Positions 1 through 6,512 of a stretch of DNA of 6,825 nt are shown piece by piece (position 1 is the first letter of the stretch; each line of letters begins with the position of its first letter). The translations under genes were made by a program, and so were the position numbers. A model generated the notes under the pieces. That model was given only the letters and a program-made list of their open reading frames with translations, had not been told where the DNA came from and ran no database searches. The DNA is from Paracoccaceae bacterium. GTDB lineage: Bacteria; Pseudomonadota; Alphaproteobacteria; Rhodobacterales; Rhodobacteraceae. The stretch spans positions 1 to 6,825 of the forward strand of contig SKWJ01000459.1 of NCBI GenBank assembly GCA_007128995.1. Direction: 5' to 3'.

Positions 1-108
1 GTCGGCGTGATCGGGCCTACGCGCCTGAATTATGGTCGGATCGTGCCGATTGTGGATTATACTGCGCAGCTTGTCGGGCGGATGCTGTCGGACAGGCGCA
101 CGGATTGA
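1..108 (+). CDS. hrcA: Heat-inducible transcription repressor HrcA (C-terminal fragment)
   Basis: This is the last 35 codons of a gene that enters from the left edge and stops with TGA at 106-108. The peptide begins [20 protein letters not shown], which is the characteristic C-terminal end of HrcA: an 'IGPTR(L/M)(N/D)Y' turn followed by a helix with the pattern V-x-Y-x-A-x-x-L. HrcA is known to bind the CIRCE operator and repress groESL and, in many bacteria, dnaK-region genes; its folding depends on GroEL, so the repressor senses chaperone load. The DNA-binding domain and any CIRCE element lie outside the window. grpE follows after only 17 bases on the same strand, an arrangement common in alphaproteobacteria, so the two are probably one transcript. 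The identification rests on a short tail, but the motif and the neighbour agree. Confidence 0.88.
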   Translation, partial: VGVIGPTRLNYGRIVPIVDYTAQLVGRMLSDRRTD

Positions 109-125
109 AGAAAGAAGGTAGACCC

Positions 126-752
126 ATGGCCGAAGCCAAGCCGAACCCGAATCACGACAGTCCGGAATTTGACCCGGGCGCAGCGCAGGAGAGCGCCACA
201 GCCGCCGGCCAGGGCGGCGAAGGCGTGCACCCTGACCCGGCGCCAGAGGGGGCCGGGGCAGAGCCTGCGCGCGATCTGGAGGGCGAATTGCTGGCCGCGC
301 TGGCCGAACGCGACGAGATGCGCGACCGGATGATGCGCGCGCTGGCAGATGCCGAAAACAGCCGCAAGCGCGCCGAGAAGGACCGCCGCGATGCCCAGCT
401 TTATGGCGGGTCACGCATCGCGCGGGATATGCTGCCGGTCTATGACAACCTGTCGCGCGCGCTGGGGGCTGCGAATGACGAGGTGCGCGCCGCTGCTGCC
501 GGTCTGGTGGAAGGGGTTGAACTGACCTTGCGCGAATTGACCAATATCCTGAACAAGCATGGTGTGGAGCGTATTTGCCCCGAGGTGGGCGATCACTTCG
601 ATCCGCATCAGCATCAGGCGATGTTCGAAGCCCCGGTTCCGGGCACGCGGGCAGGCCAGATCATTCAGGTGATGGCCGAGGGGTTCATGCTGCATGACCA
701 GTTGTTGCGGCCCGCGCAGGTGGGTGTGTCCTCTACCCCGGCGGGGCAGTAG
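126..752 (+). CDS. grpE: GrpE, nucleotide-exchange factor of DnaK
   Basis: GrpE is the cytoplasmic co-chaperone that releases ADP from DnaK and so resets the DnaK-DnaJ cycle. The 208-residue protein has the family layout. Residues 1-50 are disordered and rich in Pro, Glu and Gly. Residues about 52-100 form the long dimerising helix (LLAALAERDEMRDRMM, then NSRKRAEKDRRDA). Residues about 100-145 form the four-helix bundle (ARDMLPVYDNLSRAL). Residues about 150-205 form the C-terminal beta wing, with the conserved GDHFDPHQHQAMFEAP and a G-F-x-L-x-D-x-L-L-R-P-A-x-V-x-V signature ending near residue 201. I chose the ATG at 126 because GAAGG lies about 8 bases upstream. An in-frame TTG at 105 overlaps the hrcA stop, would add seven residues and has no clear ribosome-binding site. 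Length is normal for alphaproteobacteria. It is expected to be co-transcribed with hrcA; it converges on mutS. Confidence 0.96.
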   Translation: MAEAKPNPNHDSPEFDPGAAQESATAAGQGGEGVHPDPAPEGAGAEPARDLEGELLAALAERDEMRDRMMRALADAENSRKRAEKDRRDAQLYGGSRIARDMLPVYDNLSRALGAANDEVRAAAAGLVEGVELTLRELTNILNKHGVERICPEVGDHFDPHQHQAMFEAPVPGTRAGQIIQVMAEGFMLHDQLLRPAQVGVSSTPAGQ

Positions 753-762
753 CGGAGCGATT

Positions 763-970
763 GCGAGAGCGCAGCGGCGGGCCGCGGAAGCAGAACGGCA
801 TTGCGCGGGACCAAGGGCGTCAGCCCGCCGCGCATCGCCGGGCCGCCCCCCGGCACGGCGATTTGGTTGCCAGATGTGCAGAGCTTAACCCATACGAGGG
901 TTTGGCCGGCATAAAGTGACATAGCTTTCCGCTATCATCGCCGCACCGCGGCCCGCCGCTGCGCTCTCGC
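763..970. repeat. Inverted-repeat element with 25-base perfect arms (MITE-like)
   Basis: The arms at 763-787 and 946-970 are exact reverse complements over 25 bases; the left arm begins GCGAGAGCGCAGCGG. They enclose 158 bases. TT flanks the element on both sides (761-762 and 971-972) and could be a 2-base target duplication, or chance. The interior has smaller hairpins: GGGC-GTCA-GCCC at 815-826, and GCCGGG/CCCGGC at 837-854, which overlaps an alternative pairing of ATCGCC (834-839) with GGCGAT (857-862). There is no convincing reading frame inside. It fills most of the gap between the convergent ends of grpE and mutS, where a large stem could also impede transcription from both sides. The rest of the gap (753-1020) contains only the repeat block listed next and a short T-run at 1015-1019. 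The arms are seen directly; the mobile origin is inference. Confidence 0.72.
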
Positions 971-1000
971 TTTGCCTCACCCTGATCGGGTAGCACTCTG
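960..1000. repeat. Dispersed repeat block, copy 1
   Basis: These 41 bases match 6224-6264 at 35 of 41 positions without gaps, in the same orientation, about 5.3 kb away. The shared core starts TGCGCTCTCGC, contains CCTGATCGG and ends AGCACTCTG. The first 11 bases belong to the right arm of the inverted repeat at 763-970; the remainder lies outside it. A second shared block lies upstream at about 803-827 (GCGCGGGA, then GGGC-n4-GCCC), matching 6196-6219 with one gap. The similarity is counted by eye. Confidence 0.75.
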
Positions 1001-1020
1001 GTGTTCCCTGGGGGTTTTTC

Positions 1021-3645
1021 TTATGACCTGTGCAGCGCCTTCAACTGGTACAGCGCCTCAAGCGCCTCGCGTGGGGACAGATCATCGGGGTTGATCTGCG
1101 CCAGTTCGTCCAGCACCGGGCTGGGGGCGGCGGGTGCTGGTGTCGGGCTGCGCGCGGCAGAGAAGAGCGGCAGATCATCGATCAGGGTTTTCGGACTCTG
1201 GCCTGCCGCGCCCTGTTCAAGGCTTGAGAGCACCTCGCGCGCGCGGGCGATCACCGGGGCGGGCAGGCCTGCCAGACGCGCGACCTGCACCCCGTAGCTG
1301 CGATCGGCGGCACCGCGCCGGACTTCATGCAGGAAAACGACTTCGCCATCCCATTCCTTGACTGTGACCGTGGCATTCTCGACACCGGCCAGCCGCCCGG
1401 CAAGGGCTGTCATCTCATGGTAATGGGTGGCGAAGAGTGCGCGGCTGCGATTGACATCATGCAGGTATTCAAGCGTTGCCCAGGCGATGGACAGCCCGTC
1501 ATAGGTGGCGGTGCCGCGGCCAATTTCATCGAGGATGACAAGGGCGCGGTCATCGGCCTGATTGAGGATCGCGGCGGTTTCGACCATTTCCACCATGAAG
1601 GTTGACCGCCCGCGCGCCAGATCATCAGAGGCACCGACACGGCTGAAAAGTTGTGAGACAAGGCCGATATGGGCGCTGGTCGCAGGCACATGCGCGCCCA
1701 TCTGTGCAAGGATGGCAATCAGCGCATTCTGGCGCAGAAAGGTGGATTTCCCGGCCATGTTCGGGCCGGTCAGCAGCCAGATGGCGGCGTCCTGATCTGC
1801 CGACAGATCGCAATCATTGGCGATGAAGGCCCCGCCACTGCGCCTGAGCGCGGCTTCGACCACCGGATGACGGCCACCCGTGATGGCAAAGGCGCGCGAT
1901 GTGTCCAGAAGGGGCGCGCACCAGTTCTCGGACTGCGCGATTTCGGCCAGCGCGGCGGCGAGGTCAATCTCGGCCAGCGCGCGGGCCGTTTGCGCCAGCG
2001 GGGCCGCCTGTGCCAGAATATCGGCGCGCAGCCCTTCAAACAGGCGCTTCTCGATCTCGAGCGCGCGCGCCCCGGCATTGAGGATGCGGCTTTCCAGTTC
2101 CGACAGTTCAGGGGTGGTGTAGCGTAACTGGTTGGCCGTGCTCTGGCGGTGGATATAGCGCTCAGCGCGGGCCTGCATCGCGGCACTGTGGGTTGTGGTC
2201 ACTTCGATGAAATAGCCCAGAACATTGTTATGCTTGATCTTGAGCGCGGCGATGCCGGTGTCTTTGGCATAGTCTGCCTGCATTCCGGCAATGACCGAGC
2301 GGCCCTCATCGCGCAGGCGGCGGGCCTCATCCAGGGCTTCATCATGGCCGGGGGCGATGAAGCCGCCATCGCGGGCCAGAAGCGGGGGTTCGGCGATCAG
2401 GGCGTCATCCAGCCGGGCCAGCAGCGGTGCAAAGCCTGTCAGCGCTGCGCGCGCCGTGGCCAGCAGCGGCGGGGGGCTGGCGCTGTCCAGCTGTGCGGCG
2501 ATGGTTTCGGCCTGTTCCAGCGCATTGCGGATCGCGACCATGTCGCGCGGGCCTGCCCGGTCCAGCGCAAGCCGCGACAGGGCGCGGTCAAGATCGGGAA
2601 CGGATCTGAGTGCGGCGCGCAGGTCACTGCGCAGGCGCGTCTGGGCGCGCAGGAAGCTGACGCCTTCTTGCCGCGCAAGGATAGTGTCAAGGCGGCAGGC
2701 GGGCGAGGACAGGCGATGTTCCAGAAGCCGCGCCCCGGCGGCTGTGGTGGTGCGGTCGATCACGCTGAGCAAGGCGCCCTCGCGCGTGCCGGACAGGGAT
2801 TGCGTCAGTTCCAGATTGCGGCGGGTGGCCGGATCGATCTGCATCAGGTCTTCGGCGCTGTCGCGCGCGGGCGGGTGCAGCAAGGGCAGCTTGCCGCGTT
2901 GGGTCAGGTCCAGATAATCGACCAGCGCGCCAAGCGCGGCGCGTTCGGCGCGGGTGAACTGGCCGAACCCATCCAGCGACTGCACCTTGTAGAGCGCGCA
3001 AAGCCGCGCCTCAGATGCCTGACTGTCAAAGCTTGCCGGGGCCAGCGCGGTGAGGGCGATGCCCATGTCATCGGCAAGCGGGCGCAGATCTTCGGCGCGG
3101 GGGTCGCTGACCAGCAATTCGCGCGGGGCGATGCGCGCCAGTTCCGGGCCAAGGCGGCTGCGGGTACAGGGCAGCACGCGGATCTGGCCGGTCGAGATAT
3201 CGACACAGGCCAGCGCGCCCTCATCGCGCAATTCGGCATAGGCGGCGAGAAAATTGTGGCGGCGCGCGTCCAGAAGCGAGTCTTCGGTCAATGTGCCGGG
3301 GGTGACAAGGCGCACGGTTTCGCGCCGGACCACCGATTTCGAGCCGCGCTTCTTCGCCTCTTCCGGGGTTTCCATCTGTTCCGCGATCGCCACGCGAAAG
3401 CCTTTGCGGATCAGGGTCAGCAAATAGCCTTCGGCGGCGTGATGGGGCACGCCGCACATGGCGATATCGGCCCCCAGATGCTTGCCGCGTTTGGTGAGTG
3501 CGATATCAAGCGCGCTGGCGGCGGCGACAGCGTCCTCAAAGAACAGCTCGTAGAAATCGCCCATGCGGTAGAAAAGCAGCGCATCGGGGTGCTGGGATTT
3601 CACCTCGAGATACTGGGCCATCATGGGGGTGATCGTCTCGTTCAC
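1021..3645 (-). CDS. mutS: DNA mismatch repair ATPase MutS
   Basis: MutS recognises base mismatches and small loops after replication and, with ATP, recruits MutL. The 874-residue product (E. coli MutS has 853) shows every expected region. The N-terminal mismatch-reading motif is FYRMGDFYELF at 25-35, where Phe31 and Glu33 fall in the Phe-Tyr-Glu position that contacts the mismatch. A connector and lever/clamp region is centred on IKHNNVLGYFIEV near 470-482. The ATPase follows, with Walker A GPNMAGKST at 627-635, the DDLARGRSTFMVEM signature around 674-687, Walker B LDEIGRGT with Asp706-Glu707, and an ATHYHE switch. The C-terminal dimerisation tail ends LSPREALEALYQLKAL. DLPLF at 824-828 resembles a sliding-clamp-binding peptide. 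The GTG start at 3643-3645 has AAGGA 7 bases upstream; the in-frame GTG at 3691-3693 would add 16 residues but has only a C-rich leader. The stop is TAA at 1021-1023. No defect is visible. It is transcribed convergently with grpE and divergently from nfeD. Confidence 0.97.
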   Translation of the reverse strand: MNETITPMMAQYLEVKSQHPDALLFYRMGDFYELFFEDAVAAASALDIALTKRGKHLGADIAMCGVPHHAAEGYLLTLIRKGFRVAIAEQMETPEEAKKRGSKSVVRRETVRLVTPGTLTEDSLLDARRHNFLAAYAELRDEGALACVDISTGQIRVLPCTRSRLGPELARIAPRELLVSDPRAEDLRPLADDMGIALTALAPASFDSQASEARLCALYKVQSLDGFGQFTRAERAALGALVDYLDLTQRGKLPLLHPPARDSAEDLMQIDPATRRNLELTQSLSGTREGALLSVIDRTTTAAGARLLEHRLSSPACRLDTILARQEGVSFLRAQTRLRSDLRAALRSVPDLDRALSRLALDRAGPRDMVAIRNALEQAETIAAQLDSASPPPLLATARAALTGFAPLLARLDDALIAEPPLLARDGGFIAPGHDEALDEARRLRDEGRSVIAGMQADYAKDTGIAALKIKHNNVLGYFIEVTTTHSAAMQARAERYIHRQSTANQLRYTTPELSELESRILNAGARALEIEKRLFEGLRADILAQAAPLAQTARALAEIDLAAALAEIAQSENWCAPLLDTSRAFAITGGRHPVVEAALRRSGGAFIANDCDLSADQDAAIWLLTGPNMAGKSTFLRQNALIAILAQMGAHVPATSAHIGLVSQLFSRVGASDDLARGRSTFMVEMVETAAILNQADDRALVILDEIGRGTATYDGLSIAWATLEYLHDVNRSRALFATHYHEMTALAGRLAGVENATVTVKEWDGEVVFLHEVRRGAADRSYGVQVARLAGLPAPVIARAREVLSSLEQGAAGQSPKTLIDDLPLFSAARSPTPAPAAPSPVLDELAQINPDDLSPREALEALYQLKALHRS

Positions 3646-3652
3646 CTGCGGG

Positions 3653-3657
3653 TCCTT
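3653..3657 (-). promoter_or_regulatory. Ribosome-binding site that decides the mutS start
   Basis: On the minus strand, AAGGA precedes the GTG at 3643-3645 by 7 bases. No such site precedes the more upstream in-frame GTG (3691-3693) or the ATG-ATG pair at codons 8-9 of the chosen frame. Confidence 0.7.
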
Positions 3658-3804
3658 CGCACTGGGATTTGCGCGCGAAAGTAACGAAACCACAGGGCGG
3701 GGGAAAGGGGGCGCGGTGATCGGGGAATCAGAGGTGCAAGGCCCTGATCTTGCGGGATTTCGGGCAGAGGGCGGGGCTGTCTGCGTGCGGCGCCGGGTCG
3801 CGGT

Positions 3805-3818
3805 TCATGCGTGCATGA
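3805..3818. promoter_or_regulatory. Operator-like palindrome upstream of nfeD
   Basis: TCATGC-GT-GCATGA is a perfect inverted repeat with 6-base arms. It sits directly upstream of the candidate -35 element of the nfeD-slipin operon, in the region shared with the divergent mutS gene. Position and symmetry fit a binding site for a dimeric regulator, but no regulator is identified and a palindrome of this size can arise by chance. Confidence 0.3.
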
Positions 3819-3819
3819 G

Positions 3820-3847
3820 TTGAATGGTGGCAGAACTGGCCCATATT
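3820..3847 (+). promoter_or_regulatory. Candidate sigma-70-type promoter for nfeD-slipin
   Basis: TTGAAT at 3820-3825 matches 4 of 6 bases of the TTGACA consensus. CATATT at 3842-3847 matches 4 of 6 of TATAAT, with a 16-base spacer. The stretch is an AT-rich island in an otherwise GC-rich gap and ends about 30 bases before the nfeD start, leaving room for a short leader. Other hexamer registers are possible. The rest of the mutS-nfeD gap (3646-3877) shows no gene. Confidence 0.4.
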
Positions 3848-3863
3848 TAATGGCAGAAAGCAG

Positions 3864-3869
3864 AAAGGA
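3864..3869 (+). promoter_or_regulatory. Ribosome-binding site for nfeD
   Basis: AAAGGA lies 8 bases before the GTG at 3878 and supports that non-ATG start. The nearby ATG at 3850 is out of frame with the gene. Confidence 0.65.
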
Positions 3870-3877
3870 CACCACGC

Positions 3878-5299
3878 GTGGCAGAGGTTTGGCACAGGGT
3901 GAATTTCCGCGTGATCTGGCGGCTGGGATGGCTGCTGGCGCTGGCCTTGGGGTTGCTGGGGCTGAGTTTGCAGGCGCAGCAGGACGCGCCGCGCGCCGGG
4001 CAGGCGGTGGTGTTGCAGCTGGAGGGCGCAGTCAGCCCGGCCACGGCAGATTATCTGATCCGCGGGATCGAGACGGCCGCTGATGAGGGCGCGGGGCTGA
4101 TCATTTTGCAGATGGATACGCCGGGCGGGCTGGTGACATCGACCCGTGACATCAACCGTGCGATCCTGAATTCGCCTGTGCCGGTGGCGACTTTCGTAGC
4201 GCCATCGGGCGCGCGGGCGGCCAGTGCGGGGACGTTCATCCTGTACGCCAGCCATCTGGCGGTGATGGCGCCGGGCACATCGGTCGGCGCGGCGACGCCT
4301 GTCAGCCTTGGCGGTGGCGGCGGCGGGTTGCCGTTTCAGGATGATCCCGCCGCCGAGGATGACGACGATACAGCCACCCCGGACGAGCGCGAGGAGCGCG
4401 CGCGCCAGCCTGCCGATGCCGGTATGGCCAAGGCGCTGAATGACGCGATTTCGCAGATCCGGTCACTGGCCGAAATTCATGGGCGCAATGCCGATTGGGC
4501 CGAGCGTGCCGTGCGCGATGCGGCGACCCTGACGGCAAGCGCCGCTGTGGCCGAGAATGTGGCCGATTTCACAGCGCGCAATGTCACCGAATTGCTGGAT
4601 CTTGCGCATGGGCGCGAGGTGCAGATGGATGGTGAAACCACTGTGCTGGACACCGAGACCCTGAGCGTGGTGAGCCTTGACCCTGACTGGCGCACGCAGC
4701 TTCTGTCGATCATTGCCAATCCGAATGTTGCGCTGGGGCTGATGGTGATCGGGTTTTACGGGATTGTGTTCGAGCTGCTGAACCCCGGTGCGCTTGTGCC
4801 GGGGACAATTGGCGGGATCAGCCTGATTCTTGGGCTGTTTGCCCTGTCGATCCTGCCGTTCAACATGGCCGGGCTGGCCTTGATCGGGTTGGGGCTGGCG
4901 CTGGTGCTGGCCGAGGCCTTCAGCCCGTCTTTCGGTATTCTGGGCATTGGCGGCAGTGTGGCGATTGTGGCCGGGGGCGTGTTCCTGTTCGATTCCGACA
5001 TTCCGGGGTTTGAACCCTCTATCCCGGTGCTGGCGGCGCTTGGGGTTGCCTCGGTCGGGTTTTCGCTGCTGGTCGCGCGGCTGGGGATGGTGGCGCATCG
5101 GCGGCGGGTGACCACCGGCGAAAGCGACATGATCGGCGCGCGGGCAAAAGTGCAGGACTGGGACGGGCTGAAGGGCCATGTCTTTGTGCATGGCGAACGC
5201 TGGAATGCGCGGGCGGATCAGGGGCTGGAGCCCGGTGACATGGTCGTGGTCACCCGCATTAGCGGGCTGACCCTGACCGTCGCCCCCGCGCAGGGCTGA
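3878..5299 (+). CDS. nfeD: NfeD-type membrane-bound serine protease (ClpP-fold, long form)
   Basis: Long NfeD proteins combine a ClpP-fold serine protease, a membrane bundle and a soluble OB-fold; the archaeal homologue 1510-N cleaves its partner stomatin using a Ser-Lys dyad. Here, a signal peptide or N-terminal anchor spans about 14-33 ([18 protein letters not shown], possible cleavage after Ala33). The protease domain spans about 41-245, with the [16 protein letters not shown] strand-loop and the nucleophile segment ARAASAGTF, where Ser116 is the likely catalytic serine. Lys185 in [10 protein letters not shown] is the best dyad candidate. A Gly- then Asp/Glu-rich insertion occupies about 145-178, between the two. 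Four to five hydrophobic segments cover about 284-403. The OB-fold covers about 415-470 ([12 protein letters not shown] ... [11 protein letters not shown] ... [15 protein letters not shown]). The GTG start is supported by AAAGGA. The slipin gene follows after 34 bases, the classic NfeD-stomatin operon. The symbol is a family name; the dyad assignment is by analogy. Confidence 0.93.
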   Translation: MAEVWHRVNFRVIWRLGWLLALALGLLGLSLQAQQDAPRAGQAVVLQLEGAVSPATADYLIRGIETAADEGAGLIILQMDTPGGLVTSTRDINRAILNSPVPVATFVAPSGARAASAGTFILYASHLAVMAPGTSVGAATPVSLGGGGGGLPFQDDPAAEDDDDTATPDEREERARQPADAGMAKALNDAISQIRSLAEIHGRNADWAERAVRDAATLTASAAVAENVADFTARNVTELLDLAHGREVQMDGETTVLDTETLSVVSLDPDWRTQLLSIIANPNVALGLMVIGFYGIVFELLNPGALVPGTIGGISLILGLFALSILPFNMAGLALIGLGLALVLAEAFSPSFGILGIGGSVAIVAGGVFLFDSDIPGFEPSIPVLAALGVASVGFSLLVARLGMVAHRRRVTTGESDMIGARAKVQDWDGLKGHVFVHGERWNARADQGLEPGDMVVVTRISGLTLTVAPAQG

Positions 5300-5314
5300 G
5301 GGCGCGCGGCGCCC
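5300..5314 (+). other. Intercistronic hairpin between nfeD and slipin
   Basis: GGGCGC-GCG-GCGCCC forms a 6-base-pair GC-only stem immediately after the nfeD TGA and 7 bases before the slipin ribosome-binding site. There is no T-run, so it is not a standard terminator. It could stabilise the upstream message or tune slipin translation; this role is inferred from position only. Confidence 0.4.
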
Positions 5315-5321
5315 CAATCAC

Positions 5322-5326
5322 AGGAG
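5322..5326 (+). promoter_or_regulatory. Ribosome-binding site that decides the slipin start
   Basis: AGGAG lies 1 base before the ATG at 5328 but 7 bases before the in-frame ATG at 5334. The spacing clearly favours the second ATG. Confidence 0.7.
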
Positions 5327-5333
5327 AATGAGG

Positions 5334-6125
5334 ATGGATATTTTTGCAATCTTTGCCGATCTTGGCTTCATCGTGGTGCTTCTGGCGCTGGTGCTGGCCT
5401 TTCTCGGCTCTGCGATCAAGGTTTTGCGCGAATATGAACGCGCGGTGGTGTTCACGCTGGGCCGGTTTTCCGGGATCAAGGGGCCGGGGCTGATTCTGGT
5501 CATTCCGATCATTCAGCAGGTGGTGCGCGTGGATCTGCGCGTGCGGGTGCTGGATGTGCCCAGTCAGGATGTGATCAGTCAGGACAATGTGTCGGTGCGG
5601 GTGAATGCGGTGATCTATTTCCGCGTGGTCGACACGGAAAAGGCCACGATTCAGGTGGAAGACTTCATGCAGGCCACGTCCGAGCTGTCGCAGACCACCT
5701 TGCGGTCGGTTCTGGGCAAGCATGATCTGGACGAGATGCTGTCAGAGCGCGAGAAGCTGAACAGCGACATTCAGGAGATTCTGGATGCCCAGTCCGATAC
5801 ATGGGGGATCAAGGTGGCGAATGTCGAGATCAAGCATGTCGATATCAACGAATCCATGATCCGCGCGATTGCCCGTCAGGCCGAGGCCGAACGGGAGCGC
5901 CGCGCCAAGGTGATCAATGCCGCGGGCGAGGAGCAGGCGGCGCAGAAACTACTGGAGGCGGCCCAGATCCTGAGTGCCGATCCGGGGGCGATGCAGCTGC
6001 GCTATCTGTCGACCCTGACGACCATCGGGGCCGAGAAGAACTCGACCATCGTCTTTCCCTTCCCGACAGAGTTGAGCCAGCTTGTGCAGTCGCTTGCAGC
6101 GCCGCAAGGCCAGTCCAAAAGCTAG
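5334..6125 (+). CDS. Slipin / stomatin-like SPFH (Band 7) membrane protein
   Basis: SPFH proteins assemble into membrane rings that mark microdomains and act with NfeD-type proteases in membrane protein quality control. The 263-residue protein has one N-terminal hydrophobic segment (about 8-28, [18 protein letters not shown]). The Band 7 domain runs from about 33 to 180: [20 protein letters not shown], then a [19 protein letters not shown] strand pair, then the [17 protein letters not shown] core and the NVEIKHVDI segment. A coiled coil rich in Ala, Glu and Arg covers about 178-215 ([20 protein letters not shown]). The hydrophobic C-terminal segment [12 protein letters not shown] matches the slipin tail bound by the NfeD partner in related systems. 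The ATG at 5334 is preferred over that at 5328 (two residues longer) on ribosome-binding-site spacing. Length is typical and the frame intact. It follows nfeD by 34 bases and almost certainly shares its promoter. QmcA/HflK-type paralogues are less likely given the size and tail. Confidence 0.95.
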   Translation: MDIFAIFADLGFIVVLLALVLAFLGSAIKVLREYERAVVFTLGRFSGIKGPGLILVIPIIQQVVRVDLRVRVLDVPSQDVISQDNVSVRVNAVIYFRVVDTEKATIQVEDFMQATSELSQTTLRSVLGKHDLDEMLSEREKLNSDIQEILDAQSDTWGIKVANVEIKHVDINESMIRAIARQAEAERERRAKVINAAGEEQAAQKLLEAAQILSADPGAMQLRYLSTLTTIGAEKNSTIVFPFPTELSQLVQSLAAPQGQSKS

Positions 6126-6167
6126 AGCGTAGCGCGTTCATCGGTTTGATCCCCTAGCCTGCTTTGC

Positions 6168-6251
6168 GATCAGGTTGCGGCAGTAAAACGAGATAGCGCG
6201 GGATCAGGGCGCCAGCCCGGCGATGCGCTCTCGCATTGCAGCAACCTGATC
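6168..6251. repeat. Inverted repeat, copy 2 of the intergenic repeat family
   Basis: GATCAGGTTGC at 6168-6178 is exactly complementary to GCAACCTGATC at 6241-6251. Pairing continues inward in patches: GCA at 6180-6182 with TGC at 6237-6239, and CGAGA with TCTCG further in. A GGGC-GCCA-GCCC hairpin lies at 6207-6218, matching the one at 815-826. The whole would fold into a long interrupted stem. It lies about 40 bases downstream of the slipin stop. Confidence 0.65.
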
Positions 6252-6264
6252 GGTGAGCACTCTG
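6224..6264. repeat. Dispersed repeat block, copy 2
   Basis: These 41 bases are the partner of 960-1000 (35 of 41 identical, no gaps). Here the block follows almost directly after the second shared block at 6196-6219, whereas in copy 1 the two are separated by about 132 bases. The difference is either an internal deletion here or an insertion in copy 1. Confidence 0.75.
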
Positions 6265-6288
6265 AGGGCTTGAAGAGGGTGCAGCACG

Positions 6289-6351
6289 CCTGTTTGGTGA
6301 ACAGGTCACGGACATGTCCGACGGCCCGCCAGAGCTGGTCACAGCGCTGTG
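6289..6351. repeat. Cluster of three perfect palindromes
   Basis: Within 63 bases there are CCTGTT-TGGTG-AACAGG (6289-6305), the 12-base palindrome CGGACATGTCCG (6309-6320) and the 12-base palindrome CACAGCGCTGTG (6340-6351). The last is nested in a looser GGTC/GACC pairing. They could be protein-binding sites or helices of a structured RNA. Neither role is established, and no promoter is evident. Confidence 0.45.
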
Positions 6352-6474
6352 CAACGACCTGTGGTAAAACCAGCGCGGTGCGGCTGCCGATTGAGTGTCG
6401 GTTTTCCGCAGGCAACAGATCATGGCGACAGATGGGCGCATAGATTTTTCGCAGAGCGCAGAAACGATCCGGAC

Positions 6475-6512
6475 GCAAACCGGGGCGGCGACATCCGCCC
6501 CGGTTTGCTTTT
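6475..6512 (+). terminator. Strong hairpin terminator between convergent transcripts
   Basis: The arms GCAAACCGGGGCGG (6475-6488) and CCGCCCCGGTTTGC (6495-6508) pair perfectly over 14 bases around a CGACAT loop. On the plus strand TTTTCTC follows, giving a rho-independent terminator for read-through from the nfeD-slipin operon. The stem starts 5 bases beyond the stop codon of the leftward gene and could also end that transcript, but no T-run follows the stem in that direction. Confidence 0.8.

Noticed and set aside
694..888. A 64-codon plus-strand frame overlapping the end of grpE
   Set aside because: It overlaps grpE in another frame, runs into the inverted repeat, and is Arg/Ala/Pro-rich as expected from GC-rich noncoding DNA.
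665..922. An 85-codon minus-strand frame across the grpE-mutS gap
   Set aside because: It overlaps grpE antisense and crosses the left repeat arm. No start signal is visible, although part of its sequence looks superficially protein-like.
1001..1020. CCC-TGG-GGG followed by TTTTT as a grpE terminator
   Set aside because: The stem is only 3 base pairs, too weak to call, although the T-run is real.
2149..3684. A 511-codon open frame on the plus strand across mutS
   Set aside because: It is antisense to an unambiguous mutS. Its composition (Gly-, Gln- and Ala-rich without domain motifs) is that of a GC-bias shadow frame.
4463..5317. A 284-codon open frame on the minus strand across nfeD
   Set aside because: It is His-, Arg- and Pro-rich shadow sequence opposite a complete NfeD gene, with no ribosome-binding site or recognisable motif.
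6091..6108. CTTGC/GCAAG hairpin at the end of the slipin gene
   Set aside because: It is a short stem inside coding sequence with no T-run after it.
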